Source: Diploptera punctata
Taxonomy: Eukaryota; Arthropoda; Insecta; Blattodea; Blaberidae
Length of the DNA stretch: 64,000 nt
Assembly (NCBI GenBank): GCA_030220185.1
Contig: JASPKZ010009958.1
Location: forward strand, 35,238-99,237
Reading direction: 5' to 3'
Made by a program: the position numbers and the translations under genes. Shown here piece by piece: positions 9,920 through 24,900 of this stretch (its first letter is position 1; each line of letters opens with the position of its first letter). The notes beneath the pieces are model-generated. The model did not search any database. It saw nothing but the letters and a program-made list of their open reading frames with translations, and was not told the DNA's origin.

Positions 9920-12900
9920 GTAAGTAGGAAAATCAAAATAATAAACTTGCGTAAATTATTTTTGATGTGTTGTTATTGAGGTACGATGTAATTTTATGGT
10001 TCTCTTAATTATTTCCAAGTTTCAAAACTTTTATGAAATATTTACTTTGATGTCAAGTGTATATATTATACTTAATTTGTAATTTAAATCCTTACCATTT
10101 TCATAACCTACCTGTAGATTAGTGGGCTGTGGTCTAATATTTGTCGATAACTGTTTCACTACTAAACGTTATTCCACACTTTTACCATGTGGAATAACGT
10201 TTCGTACTATTTTATACATTTTGGAACGATTCTATATTCCAACATTTCTTACGATTTTTAAATATTTGTATAATTACGCGAATATTGTAAATAGAATTAT
10301 ACATACACGCAAATACTTAATGTATTTACGCTAGATGGATCTCACATCGGTGTTAATAACATTGGCAATTAAATCCAAACCATAGTTCAAGAAATTAACT
10401 TAATTTCATTATGTTCTGATGGGTACATAAGATTAGTTTACATTTATTGAATAATATGCATGTAACTTGTTTTGTTTTGTTTTGTTAGAAAATGTGAAAT
10501 TGGTTAAGTCCATTTTTGGGTGAGGTAGGTTATATGCCGGTCACAATTCTACACTTACATTCTTATGCCATTGATGCACTGAACACTTGTAAACACATTT
10601 TGTACTGTTTTAAACATTTGCAACAATCTTCAAGCTTTCTTTACAATATTTTATATTTACTTATATGATCGTGGATACGTTACTTACTTGCTATTTTCCC
10701 ATGTTGTTCCAATGTTGCCACCATTTGAAAATAATTTCAAACCATATTTAGTGTTAGTATACGTAAAATTAGTTTATCGTCGCTTAAGAAACAATACCGT
10801 GTAACTAACAAAATAAACATTTTACACGAGAAACAAAAAACTGTTTACTTGTCCCCTTAGTACCTATACATTGAAACCATTGTATCTATAAGTTTAGCAA
10901 GGTCATGGTACAAAATTTCATCCCAATCTATGTTAGAACTGAGCGCACTTCTTCTGTGATGCTAACAGTATAAAAATGTCAATTTCACCAAAAGTGTCAG
11001 TTACGCGGTATTATTTCTTAAGCGACATTATAGTTTATTAAATAGTACGCATGTAAATTGTTTTGTTCATGATAATACTTGTAAACATGTTTCATACTAT
11101 TTTAAACATTTTAGAACCATTTTATAAAAAATTCCTTACAATTTTTAAATATTTATAATTACGCGAATTTATGAATCGGGTTCTAGAGATGCAGGATGAT
11201 GGGACATGTCCCGAAAGCGCTACAGTTAAATAACCAATTAAGTTGAGGAGACGGACCTTTCAGGTGAATATGCCATAATTATATATTTTAATTTTGAATA
11301 ATACCTCAACGGAACACATCATGAATCGTATAAAAGTTGATTTGGGAATTTATTGCAAAAGTTGGTAATACCAATTTTACTGCCATCTAGTGGAAGCAAC
11401 ATTGAGCATTTGTGCATCTTGCACATGTGCACTGCGATTCTGTAGAACTTACAAGAATTTGTGAAAGACAATTACTAAACTTTTTCCCATTGTGTAGCAT
11501 AAACATTCTGCTGGTGATGTTATAGGCCTTTCAGGACCAATCCCATCTTCAGCAGAATGTCGATTTAAATGTTTTACTAACTGAGGAGACTGCATTACAA
11601 GGTGTCTAATTTCTGTATTAAATTTTGAACTAACACCTTATTGAAATTTTACCATGGTATTGATTAGTATTGAATATTATTTACAGCCCTCTAGTAGTGG
11701 CAGGAGTGCTGAATTGCTTGGAAATACAGCTCCAACATTTGCGGGATTTACTGCTGTGATAGATGGTGGCTTCGTTCCTGTACTTCCTGGTTTTACAGTT
11801 ACAACTGCAGATGAATTTGACCCAAATCTTAATCCAAATTTCCATCTAGTGCTGAAGAAAATGGGCAAGAAAGACTCCACAACAAAGCTTAAGGTTTGTA
11901 ATTTTTATTTTATTTATTTTTTCCCCCAAAGTTAGATAATCTGCATATTTTAATAATATTGTGGTGGTGGTTTGAGAAACGGACAAACAATGTGGGATCA
12001 TTCTTGAAACTTAGCCTATCACTATTCATACAAACAAATATGCTGCAGTGTGCCCCATCTGCACATATTAATCATCCACAGTAATTCTGCCCGAGGGCAG
12101 GTCTTTCACTGCAATCATAGCATTTTCATGCTATGTTTTGCAGCGTTACTGGGGAATTATAGGTGTGGTAGCTTCCCGTTGCTTTCCACACCAGTGAAGG
12201 ATGAAGATGATGGTCGGATGATTTTCTGGGACCGTTGGGCCCTAAACTTCCTGACATTCATCTTACAGGTGAGGAAGAACCCCGAAAAAATCTCATCCAG
12301 GAGCCTGTCCCAACTGGGAATCGAACCCGGGCCCGCTGCATGACAAGGCAGCACGCTACCTCGAGGCCACTGTGGTAGAGTTTTATCCCAACTTTTTTTA
12401 TGGGGATTCTCTACTTTAATTTACCTGATACATTTTCAAAGTCCTATAGAACAACAGTGTGAATGTGCCAGAGTTTATAGAGCCAGCGATAATCCACCAT
12501 CGAACCACATATTGATTATTATCGTTGTTTCGATTATTATCGTTTTTTTATGTATTTAGACACATTTAAAATGTAACGAACCTAAAAGCTAACTAACTAA
12601 CTCACACATAACCTAATTCAATTACTCCAACGTAGGGTGGATCCCATGAAACATCCTTTTTTTTCACTACTTAATAATCGCAACCATCGATAATGCACTG
12701 GTTCCAACTATGTAATATATGAAATTAATATTAAGAAGCTAAAGCTATTACTATGATTGAAATAAGTATATTAAAGTACACTACTAAATTATTGTAATCA
12801 AACAGTAAAGAGAAAAATTTATGCCGGAACCGGAATCGAACCCCAAACCTTCAGCTTTCCGTGCTGATGCTCTAACCATTGAGCTAATCCAGGCTTCCTT

Positions 12901-15900
12901 CCCATCCAAGCACAATATGTAATATACTCTCTGGAGAAAATAGCAAGTCACCATGACAATGTGTCTATTTGAAAAAATACTTAAAATTCTAAAATTAAGT
13001 TATAAAAATTGTATGAAAAAATTCAAAATATTTAAAAATGTTAGTAAATTCATAAGAAGACTTATAATTCACAACAAGAAACTCAAAAATCAAGGGTAAA
13101 TTATTCTAAAGAAGAGCCTTTTTTTTATCATCGTAAAAATCCAAAAAAAAGTTAAATTAAATCAAATTATAACTTTTAGAATTAAGATAACGATATGTAC
13201 TACTTTTGCTATTTATGTTCTTGTAATTTGTAGGCATTGCAGGAATTTTCAGAATTGATTAGAAATTCTGAGCCAGAAGCAGTGAAAACAGTTTTGCCTC
13301 TGTGGCCACGACTTTATTGTCACCTGGCTGTGGATGTAGAGCATCGAGTACGTGAGGCTGCACACCAGGCTCAGCGTGCTGTAGTATTACGAGCAAAACG
13401 TAATCTTGCACCTTACCTTCGTCAACTTGCTGGTCCTTGGTTCACATCACAGTATGACACTTATCCACCTGCGGCTACTGCAGCTTCTCAGGCTTTCCAA
13501 GTATGTATATATATACATAAGTAATCTGCATTATGTTGTTGTTGTTGTTGTTGTTTTCTAATGGCGAGATTTGACGCTTAAGTCATTTTCTCTCTGGCTT
13601 CCCAGTACAAGCGAACAAGGTCCTTAGAGTGTTGTGCAGTTGGATTTAAAGCTGGACAGACTAGAAGGTGGTGTTTGTTCATGATCAGGTCCGGGTCTTT
13701 GCATATGACGCATCTGTCGGATTGGAAAACATTTATTCTGTGGAGGTGGTGAGCCAGGCAGTCGTGTTCTGACATCAGTCTGAATTTTGCTACTGCTTCT
13801 TTGCGGCCTTTATATTTTATTTCTGTGTATAGCTCATCAATTTTTTCCCATGATTTCCCTCTGGCTGTTGCAATGTTTTCTTTCATGTTTTCCATTTGGA
13901 ATGCTTTCTTAATTTCTTCGATCTTTCTGTGTAGGTTCGAATTGGGGTGGGTTGTTATCTGTATTTTGGTTCCCTTTTTGGCAAGTCCATCAGCTATTTC
14001 ATTGCCAACTATTCCGATGTGCGAGGGTATCCTCTGGAAAGCTATTAATTTATTTTGGTTATTGAGGTATTTCAGAAGTTTACGGCATTCCAAGATGGTT
14101 TCATTTTCTGGTGTTTGGTTGGAGGTTATTGCTTGTATAGCGGCCTTAGAGTCTGCCAGAATAACAGCTTTTGTAAACATTTTTGTTCGGAATAGGAGGT
14201 TGTGGAGTGCTACTTCTATGGCCTTTACTTCACCATCGAAGGCTGTATTGTTTGTGCCTACTGCAACATATTGACTAAACAGATGGGAGTAGATACCTGC
14301 ACCAGCACCAGACAAGGTTGTTCGCCTCCACGCGGTGTCCCCTGGGAGCATATTTTGATATTTTGCTGCAAAATGAACAACAATTATAGGCGCAAGAAGC
14401 ACCAGTACAAAAGTAATCTGCATTATCAAATAAATTTCATTAAATCTTTATACCCGACCTCATATAAGCTGTCTTTCTTGGAACCTGTTTAAAGGAAAAC
14501 CTTTATCTTCAGCCAACATTCTACTTTTTCTCTTCAAATATGATTTATCCATCATCCAGATGTATGAAATCTTATATATAAAAATTAATGTTTGTTTGTT
14601 TGTATATTTGTTTGTTCGTACTTTGTTGATCCGATTGTGATGGGTTTTTTTTTTTTGCAAAATGTTCAGGAGATTCCCGGGATGAACATAGGCTATAAGA
14701 GTTGTGATACTCAACTCTACACCTTTAAAAATTGCCCTTTGTAGTGGAAAACGTGAAAAAAGTAGCTCTTTGGACGCTTAAATGGCTTATGCTGCCTAAA
14801 CCATAAGAAATACACTAAATTAATGTACACAGAATTGAATATCTCAAAAAGCTCTACAAAAAAGTCCGCGACAGCATATGTTTATCTCTTACGGATAACT
14901 CACAAAAACCATTTTTGTCTTTCATTGATACCAAGAGTCTCTTATCTCTTACGGATAATTCACAATAACCATTTTTGTCTTTCATTGATACCAAGAGTCT
15001 CGCTCTGTAGTCGAGTGGTTAAAGCATCTTGGCACATAACTACGGGACTTATGCTGGTTTGAGTCTCTAAGGGGGAAGAAATTTTTCTCATGGAATGTTG
15101 GCCAGTATGGGTCAGAAATGAAATTTAGCTGCGGGGAAAAAAAAAACTGTTTTGACGGTTCTTAACTTATCTGCAAAGGAGGAACATTTTTATCATCTGC
15201 CCATGACATGAGAATTGAACGTTCGGGCAGAACAACGTCTGCCGGGTGCGCTAGTGAATAATAAAAACATCAACATTCTACTGTTTGAGATGTCTGTTGG
15301 AGGCTCCGTATATCCTATCCCTCTGACGTTAGCCAGGTAAACCTCATATTAAAAGCATTTTTCCTGGGAACTTTAAAATTCATTAGTTTATCTCTATTTT
15401 GAAATTCCCAGAGAAAATTATTTGATCATGTGGTTAATCCCAATACCAGAGGGAAGGGATATGCAGAGCCTCCAACAGATGTCTTAACAGTAGATTGTTT
15501 GTAGTGAGTGGAGAACATATTTTTAATGACTCACCTCATACATTCATAGTTAAATATGGGAAATAACATTATGAGGTCTTAATTCATAAATTAGTCATTT
15601 TTTAACATCTCACCTCATATTTTATGTTTCTTCAAACGCGGGAACTAGTTTTCGAGAGAAGGATCTCTCTCATTTTCAACTGAAGGAAAAAATTATATTT
15701 GAAGAGAAAAATTTTTGCCTAGACCGAGACTCGAACCTGGGACCTTTGGCTTGCCGGGCCAAATGCTCTACCAACTGAGCTACCTTAAGTGAGAAGTGTT
15801 AAATCAATAATAAAAACATGAATAGAAGCCCTACTGGTTTTATAAAGTAATGTTAAATTCCCAATAAATGTCTTCTTAACTAAGAAGCCGCCATTCGCAA

Positions 15901-18900
15901 AGATAGAAGCAAAAGTTTCAAAGCATTTGGCGCGAAGGAATTACAACGTATATAAGAAAAAAATTTGCATCTAGATCGCAACTCGCCTTGGTAGCTCAGT
16001 TGGTAGAGCATTTGGCCCAGCAAGCCAAAGGTCCTGGATTCGAGTCTCGGTCTAGGCAAACATTTTCCTCTTCAAATATAATTTATCCTTCAGTGAGAAG
16101 TGTTAAATCAATAATAGGAATGCAATATTATTTATCAATTCAATTTATTAGTCGGAATTTTAGAATTTGATGATTCTCTGAGACATGTCCTAGTGGGAGG
16201 GTTGTATTTTATGAGGTGAGGTGTAAAGTTTCCAATTCATTTTTTAGAAGAGAAAAATTAACCACTTGAACCCTGGACCTCTGGTTCTACGCACCAGTTT
16301 GCAGTACATTACACCATTCAAGACATGTTACTGATGTCAACATCTTTTTCCTCATATACAATTCTCTAATCATCTAAGGGCAGATAGATGGCACTACCAA
16401 TAGCCAACTGATGGCTTCTAATCAAAAAGTATATTAAATGACAAATTTCCACTACTTTTTTTAAGCAGTAAATCTTATACAAACATCAAAATTTGTTTCC
16501 TCATATACCTTTTTTTAATTATCTTAGGGCAGATAGATGACACTAAAATAGCCAACAGACAGCTTCTATTCAAGAAGTACAGTATTTTAAATGAGAATTT
16601 TACGCTATCATTTTAAGCAGCAAAGCTTTACAAACATCAACATTTCATCATCATCATCATCACCATAGTACATTCACAAATTTAGGCCATTTGTTGACCT
16701 GTTTTGGCCTCAAGAGAAACACCATCCAAAAGTCTTTTGAGTGGACGTCCTGGTCTTCTTATTCCTGCAGGTTGATATCTTAACATTTGTTTGCGTATCC
16801 TGTGGTCTTCCATTCGATGAACATATTGCATCCATATAATCAGAAATTTTGTTTTCTAAAGGTTCCATGTGTAATTCTTCTAAGATGTCTTCTTTTTTTT
16901 TTGTGATCTAGTAGTGTGTATCCTGCAGTCCTACGAAGGTATCTCATTTCAGCAGATCTAAGTCTCTGTTTATCCTTCTGTTTCAACGTCCATACTTCGC
17001 TACCATACAAAAAAAAATTTGGAAGAGCCAGTGTTTTATACACTTTTAGTCTTGAATGTTTTTGGACTAACTGTGGCTTGAAGATAGAATTTATTAACCC
17101 TAAAATTCTTAAAAATTTAGATATTTTTGCATTTACATCCTTTTCTTCTACATATGAGATATTGCGTCCTAGATATGCAAAATTATTCACCTGCTCCAAA
17201 ATTGTATTGTCCAGTACAATTTTACTTCTGAAAGGATGTACGCCTTGAAATGCCATAATTTTTGTTTTCTCTGTAGATATCTTCAATCCATATTCTTCTG
17301 TAATTTTGTTAAGTTCATACAGACCTTTCTGTATCTTTCCTCATATACAATTATCCAATTGTTGAATGCAGGCTTTCACGGCCGGTAATCGTAATGTTGA
17401 GTGATTCCGGGTTATGTGGCCACTGAAGATGCCCTCCGCAGTTGAGGGCGAAACGTCTGGTATCAACACCAACTATGGACCACGGCCACATAACCCGGAA
17501 TCACTCAACATTACAATTATCCAATTGTCTGAGGGCAAATAGACAGTGCTACCAATAGCTAATGGACAGCTTCTATTCAAGAAGTATTTTAAATGAGAAT
17601 TTTACATTACCTTTTTAAGCAGTAAAGAACCAGAGGTCCGGAGTTCAAGCGTTAATTTTTTTTTCTAAATAATAATGTCTAATATTGGAAAGTATTAATA
17701 TTTAAATATAATTTCCAATTCATATTTTACCATTTGCCATTAATATTTTCTTAAAGTAAAATGATTTATGATTTCAGGATGCATTTCCACCAAATAAGGT
17801 GACAGAAGCCATTATATTTTGTCAAGAACAGATCCTCAACTACATACACGACAATCTGATTGTTCATACACCACAGACGCTAAGCAATGCCACGTAAGTT
17901 TGAAGAATTTGAGTCATTTTTGTTTCCAATTAGTGATTCAGAAATATGGCTATACGTTCGATCGCATTTTGTGACTAAAATATTATTATTAAAGGAAATT
18001 TTATGTTATCATTGGAAAGGGAATCGTTCAAATTACAACAATAGAACAAAACAAAACAAATCACTGCTTGTGTGCAGCTTGGCGGGTTGATTTTTGTGGG
18101 CTAGCATCGAACGCCTCCACAATTCTTCGTTGTTTCTGCATCCGTGCTAATGTGAGGCCTTCCAGAAGGTTTGATTTTCTACATCCTTCCCGTTTCCAGC
18201 AGTCATTTTCTCCACTTCCCCACAGTCGACGGCTGCAGTGCTACATTAAACTCACGTCTTGCGGCCTCACGATCATTAGCATACGTTATTGCCCATACAG
18301 CAATTGTAATTTGCTGTTGCATATTCAATGCCATTTTGACTAATGACGTAAGTTCTACACTGTTTTGTTTTATTCCATTGTTGTAATTTGAATAATTGCC
18401 TTTCCAATGGTATTTTCATATTTCCTGTAATGGTAATATTTTCATCACACAACACAATCAAACGTATAGCCATATTTATGATCCACCCCGTAATTCTCAA
18501 GGGGGTGTGTAAGAGAGATACCTCCATCCCAATTTTATCTTTTTACACACCAAGAAAATTGTTATTTACCATGGAATGCACTATGAAGTATACTAATTGC
18601 ATTCGCCACTATATGATATTTTTCTATCCTACAATATCAATATTACTTTTTTATGATACAGAAAAAAATATCACTCTATTTTCACAATTTTGGAGATATC
18701 TCTCTTTACCCACCCACCTGAGTAAGAGAAATAAAATAGCAGTTTAAATTTTAAAATCATTAGGAACTTGCATTATGAGGTTTAATTTAACATTTAATAA
18801 TAATATAAAGGAGCACTCAGAAGAGCATTAGTTTCGAAAGTTTTACGTTCTTTTCCATTGATCACTTGTATTCACTCTTTGCTGTATTCATTAATTGATT

Positions 18901-21900
18901 TTGTTCAGTTTTTACACTCTGTGATATGATAAAGTTTACACTTATCACCGCACAGTGCACATCTGCAGTCTTCAGTTGGCTGGTGGAATTTTTTATTTTC
19001 GCAGACCTTGTGATGAAAGCCATGTATTGCTAGTCTGGTTACAACGTGTCTCAGTGTCTGACATTCTCTTGTCCAGTTTCTGTCTGTCATGGCACTGGAA
19101 GTGTAAAATTCCTCATTTATTTCCTTCCGTTTCTGTTCCCTCACTTTTACTGCTTTTTGATATGGTTCTGTAGATGGTAGGAGGTATGTTATCCTGATGT
19201 CTTCTATGAAATATGTTTCTCGCATAAGTTCATAAATTAATCTGGATGGTGCTGTTTTTCCAGTTCCAGTGATTCTCTTCATGAAGCTTGCTTTCACTTT
19301 TTCTATTTTGTTGACACCGCTCCTTTTTCTAGTGGATGAATATTACATCATCTCGTTATGTATTGTTGCGTCATCATCGGTCGTATCATCGGCCAAGTTC
19401 CTACGTATGGCATTCCACGTTAATTTAACATTTGAGTTTGTCTTTTTTAACATTCTTAACTCATATGTTTATTCTGTTGGACAATCGTTTCAAAGCTATT
19501 GCTCCATCTTCAGCTTGTTCACAAACTGTTCATTTAAAATGCTGTGATTTGTTTCGTATAATGTATATTAACACTACCTTTTGGATATATTTTTGTATAT
19601 ACATTGTACGTAGTATGCATAAAGGGCAGTGGTTTTACTTCCCGCTGTGAGGAAACACATAAAACAATAAATACGTACTTACTGCCATTTTATTACTGAT
19701 TGGTGTCACAGCCTGCTGTAGCCACAAGGAGGTTTACGGCCAAGTGTGCAATGAAATCAAAAACTTTTCAAGCTCTATACATCAATTATGGGGAATGGAA
19801 GACTTGCATGGAAGCTTCTTGTAGGAAAGCCAGAGGGAAAACGCCCAGTTGGTAGACCAAGAATGAGGTGGGAGAATAACATTAACTATGATTTGAGGAA
19901 AGTAGATTATACAGGAAATGATTGGAAAGCATTAGCTCAGGATAGGGATGTATGGGGAGCTTATGTCCGTGCAGCCATGAACCTAGGTTTTCGAAAATGC
20001 CACTGAGTAAGTAAGTATACATCAATTTCTGCAAACTGGATTATAATTCATTTTAATAACAAGTGAATAAAATTATTTTGAATAAATAAATAAATAATAT
20101 TTTAATCAAACGTATTGACAGCCAAATTTTAATAGGCAACTTGGCAAAAATGTATTCAGTAATTCACAATATTATGAAAAATATTGATTTTGTTCATGCA
20201 CTCAATAAACGTAGTAATCTTGCAGCCGGATCTTGGACTATAAGAATGTTAAAAAAATACAAACTCAAATTACAAAAGTATGTCAGTAAAGTTCTTTCCT
20301 GCCAGTTTATTTCTTCTTGCTATGTATAAGATAACGAAAAATAAACTTACCATGCATCATTCTTTTATAAATATAAATTGTTTTTCTTTCAGGACTGTAA
20401 CTGCAGAAGAGATGGAAGCAAAGTATCAGAGAGTCATTATCAGCAGTTTACATGGCTATGCTCTTTACCTTCAGAAGCTTCCTGCAGATCAACTGAAAGC
20501 TGCTAATCAGGCTAATAAAAAAATATTAGCTTCCAAAAAATTTTGGAAATTTTCAAAACACAGTAGTGCATTAATCCGAAATGCATGGTTTACGGTAATT
20601 ATTGCTTTATGTGAGAAAGCACCAGATTTGTTAGCCGATGACGGGTCTCGAGTGGCGCTAGCTGTATTCAACAGTTTAGATGAGACTGACCCCATAGTTC
20701 TACCAACTGTTTGGGAAGCATCTCTACATGTTCTTACTACAGTGGAAGTGAGTATAGAAACCTTTTTTATTTATAATTATATTATTTTTAGTCTGGACAT
20801 CTTACCTCAATATTAATGTTGATTTGTTCTTGAACGTGTTTCAAAACAATTCTGTTTTATCGTCAGCTTTTCCACATGATAAAACAGAATTGTTTTGAAA
20901 CATGTTCAAGAACAAATCAACATTAATATTGAGGGAAGATGTCCAGACTAAAAATAACATAATTAAAATAACCTCAAAATATAACTTCCTAAAATTAAAT
21001 ATTTATTACCTTTTTTATTTGATGTTTTTTATTATTGATTTAACATTTCTCACTGAAAGATAAATTATATTTGAAGAGAAAAATTTTCGCCTAGACCGAG
21101 ACTCGAACCCAGGACCCTTGGCTTTCCGGGCCAAGTGCTCTACCAACTGAGCTACCGAGGCGAGTTACGATCTAGACACAAATTCTTCTCTTATATACGT
21201 TGTAATTCCCTCTCACCAAATGCTTTTGAAACCATTACTTCTATCTTTGCAAATGGCGGCTTCTCCGTTAAGAAGACATTTATTGGGAAATTAACATTAC
21301 TTTATAAAGCTAGTAAGGCTTCTAATTATGTTTTTATTATTGATTTCACATTTCTCACTGAAAGATAAATTATATTTGAAGAGAAAAATTTTGCAAAGAT
21401 AGAAGCAATGGTTTCAAAAGCATTTGGCGATAGGGAATTACAACGTATATAAGAGAAGAATTTGCATCTAGATCGTAACTCGCCTCGGTAGCTCAGTTGG
21501 TAGAGCACTTGGCCCGGTAAGCCAAGGGTCGTGAAGGAGGCCGAGTCTCGGTCTAGGCGAATATTTTTCTCTTCAAATATAATATACCTTTTTTATTTAT
21601 TTATTTTTATTTTAAAATCGTTACGAAGTTACATTATGAGGTTTAATTTAATATTTGAGTTTGTATTCTTTAACATTCTTGCCTCATATGTTTATTCTGT
21701 TGGACGATCGTTTCGAAGCTATTGTTCCATCTTCAGCTAGGCTAGGTACACATAATAAGAATCAAATGTAGAAAAATCTCCACATGATTAGGTAACACTT
21801 TTTTTATGTTTCAGGATTGCTGGGAGCATGTGAGTGCTGAGAAACTTGTTTTACCAAAACTTTGGCACATCCTTCGTGAAGGAGGCCAAGGAAATGCATC

Positions 21901-24900
21901 TGCAATCTTCCCCAATCTTCTTCCCTTCATCAGTAAAATCCCTTCTACAGTATGTCCAAATAAACAAGACTTTTATGACAAATTGTTTGGTAGTATGCGG
22001 CTAGGGTAAGTATTTTTCAAATTATATTTATCATAAATTCATGGGAAATTATACTATGAAGTAAACATCAATAAAATGAAAATATGAATGTTTAACGAAG
22101 AAGAGATGAAAGCCGAATAACAGCAAATGAGATGCAATTTATGCGCCGTACAGCAGGCTACACAAAGTGAGACCATAAAAGAAATGAGGAAATTATGGAA
22201 GAGTTGGATGTAGAACCCATTCTTCACCATATACAAAACTACCAGAACTGAAAAGCCCATCTTCAACGAATGCCATCTCATAGAATTCCAAAAGCCATAC
22301 TTCACTACTGCCCCCAAGGCAAAAGATCGATGCGATGTCCAAAAAACCGCTGGATGGAAAATTCCTCTTTGAGACCGTAACAGGCCTCACGGCCTAATAC
22401 TTACATGGATGATGAAGATGAATCTTTAAACTTTACACCTTACCTCATAAAATATGATCCTCTCACCTGGACATGTTTTGAAGATAAATAAGTAGAGTCG
22501 TATTCATCTTACCTCATAGTAGTTGAGTTCTTTTAGGACATGTTTCGAAACAGAATATTCGTTTTTTTAAACATGTCCTAAAAGAACTCAACTGCTCTGA
22601 GGTAAAATGAATACAGACTCTACTTTTTTTAATTAAGAAGAACCTCATAATGTTACTTCCTATTGTATTTTTATAATATTTTGGAGATGTAGATGGCTCA
22701 TTTCAAACATTCAGAATTTTCAAAATGCAGGGTAAGTGACACTAAGGTTTGTATCTATGAACGCATTAGACCGTAAAAGTCGTTCTCTGCCTGTACTCTG
22801 CTGAGAAAGTTGTATCCAAATATATTTTTGCGTTCTCAAAAATCTATTCATGCGATAATAATCGTTGAAATTCCTAAGGTGACATAGGAGATAAACGAAT
22901 CGTTAGAATCCCGATGGGAACCGATGTACTTTGAAACCTTGCTGCTTTATCCAAGATGTCGGACCTTGAAAACTTTGATCGTGTTTTCGGTTTACGCAGA
23001 GAAGAGGAATTTAATAGAGTCTATCAAAGAATTCAACTGGAAGAACAGGAGAATCGGCGTAATATTGCGCAGTGCAGATGTCGTTGTATGCAGTATTATT
23101 TGCGGGACGCAAGCGTAAATGTGTTCCTCTAGCTGACAAAAATAACGGATTCATATCAAATTCCATTGAGGTGAATAGTCATAAGATCTTCCTTCCAAGT
23201 ATTACGATCCTATAGAAAATTTTCCCTCCAGCGTTTCATAGGACTTCCCAGAGATCTTCGTCCTCTTGGTATATAGTTATAAACAGCTTTGGGGATCCGA
23301 TTTGAACTCATTCTTTCAAGATGGTGTTTCCAATTTAGTTGGTGCTGTTTGATATATTCTAAAATTGGCATAGTCTTCAATTCTTTTAAGATATTGGTGT
23401 TTCTTTTCCGATCCCATCTGGTGTAACCCGCTGTTCTGTGCATGAATCTCATTTCACAAGCTGTTATTCTGCTTTCAGGTTGTCTTATTAGTTAAGGTAG
23501 AATTTTTATCACTCACCTCATATTGTTCTTCTTATTTGACTATAAACTAGTTTCGGAACATAGTTTCTGTTCCATCCTAAGTATCATCACGACCGTTGTT
23601 CTGTCATCTTGAAGAGCCATCCTTCACTCCTTCCATTGGCTGACTGAAAAAAACTCAGAACTTTGAAATTCCCGGTGAGAATGATCTGGTTTCGAGGTTT
23701 TTCAGTCAGCCAATGGAAGGAGCGAAGGACGGCTCTTCAAGACGACAGAACAACGTTCGTGACGATACTGAGGATGGAACAGAAACTATGTTCCGAAACT
23801 AGTTTATAGTCAAATAAGTAGAACAATATGAGGTGAGTGATAAAAAAATCTACCTTAATGAATATATCTCATAGTGAGAATTCCTAAAATAAGTAATGTA
23901 TTGTACATTTTAGCATAAAAAAAATAATTACATCCAATCCCACCTACAATTTTCTAAAATCATATTTTTATTCATATATTTGGGGAGAATGAGTTATAAA
24001 CTTTTTATTAAAATCCAAATCATCAGGTTGAATCTTATTTCGTTGGTTTTGCTGAGCAAATTGTTGAAAATAATTTGCTGATGTGTTATCATAAGTAATG
24101 CCACGAGGGATTTCCAAAGTTATCGATAAGTTCACTCCTCACTTCGTGAGTCGTGAATTTATCTAGAGAATTTGGGAATCCAAAGGGGCATTTGTTAGGA
24201 CTATTTAACGAATAAAATTAGGCTATTTCCTCACAAATCATTATTTAAATATAGTTACTTTAAAATATTTATTTATTTAATGTAAAACGGCGATGTTTGA
24301 AAACAAATGAGAAACGTTATGTTTCGTTTCTCCATCCACTGCAACAAGATCATATAATGTTATATATTGCCATCTGGCAGGGAAACTTGAAAATCATCGC
24401 AATATTATAAGAATGCATCCTAGCGGAGAAAAAATTAAAACACATCAAACTGTATATTATAACCAAAATTATAGGTTATTAATTTATTTTTAGTAAACAA
24501 CTCGTGAAAATCATTATTTAAAAACACAATTATAGAAACACAGAATTATCAAAAAGAACTCGGTAATTCATTATTTAAAAACACAATATGAACACACAAT
24601 TGTCAAATTTGTATTTCGTCTATAACTTAATTTGAAGCACAGCCAAATCTTGTTTCTGCCATTTTGAACATTCAAATATGGCGGCTTTACTGTGACTCAG
24701 TCACTGCAAAATAATGGCCAGACCTGTTCAGAATATTAAAAAAGGAGGAGCTTCTTTAATATGGTAATTATAACACTGATAAATATTTCGTGAAACACGA
24801 CTCTGATTGGTTGTAAAACAGAAATCATTGAAACGTGATTAGTCATTGACTCCCATTTGGGGCATGAGTTAAATAGTCATCATCATCCTGCCAGGTATTA

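Larger units (their letters stand above)
14570..15255 (+). mobile_element. Non-autonomous Helitron-like element
   Basis: Starts CTTATATATAAAAATTAATG and TTTGTTTGTTTGT, the 5' end usual for arthropod Helitrons. It ends GGGCAGAACAACGTCTGCCG (short hairpin) then GTGCGCTAGT. The host sequence on both sides rejoins as one tRNA-repeat spacer, showing insertion without target duplication. Inside are a 63-bp tandem duplication (14881-15002) and a tRNA-like SINE piece (15004-15110). No transposase. Confidence 0.68.
15690..16165. repeat. tRNA-like repeat, two inverted units
   Basis: A unit with a minus-strand tRNA-like head (15717-15786) and one with a plus-strand head (15985-16057) share a ~200-bp spacer carrying TTCTTAACTAAGAAGCCGCC and GGAATTACAACGTATATAAG. 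The same spacer links heads at 21, 27 and 61 kb. Confidence 0.65.
21030..21600. repeat. tRNA-like repeat, inverted pair of units
   Basis: Minus-strand head at 21089-21161 and plus-strand head at 21482-21558, joined by spacers with TTATATTTGAAGAGAAAAAT and CAAAGATAGAAGCAATGG. Arms are complementary over more than 150 bp, so the RNA would fold back. Confidence 0.62.

Noticed and set aside
13801..14274. 157-codon plus-strand ORF
   Set aside because: Antisense shadow of the RNase H-bearing LINE on the minus strand.
18805..18870. Possible hammerhead in repeat R5 (CAGAAGA ... CGAAAGTT)
   Set aside because: The box lacks U4 and no stem III or NUH triad can be formed.
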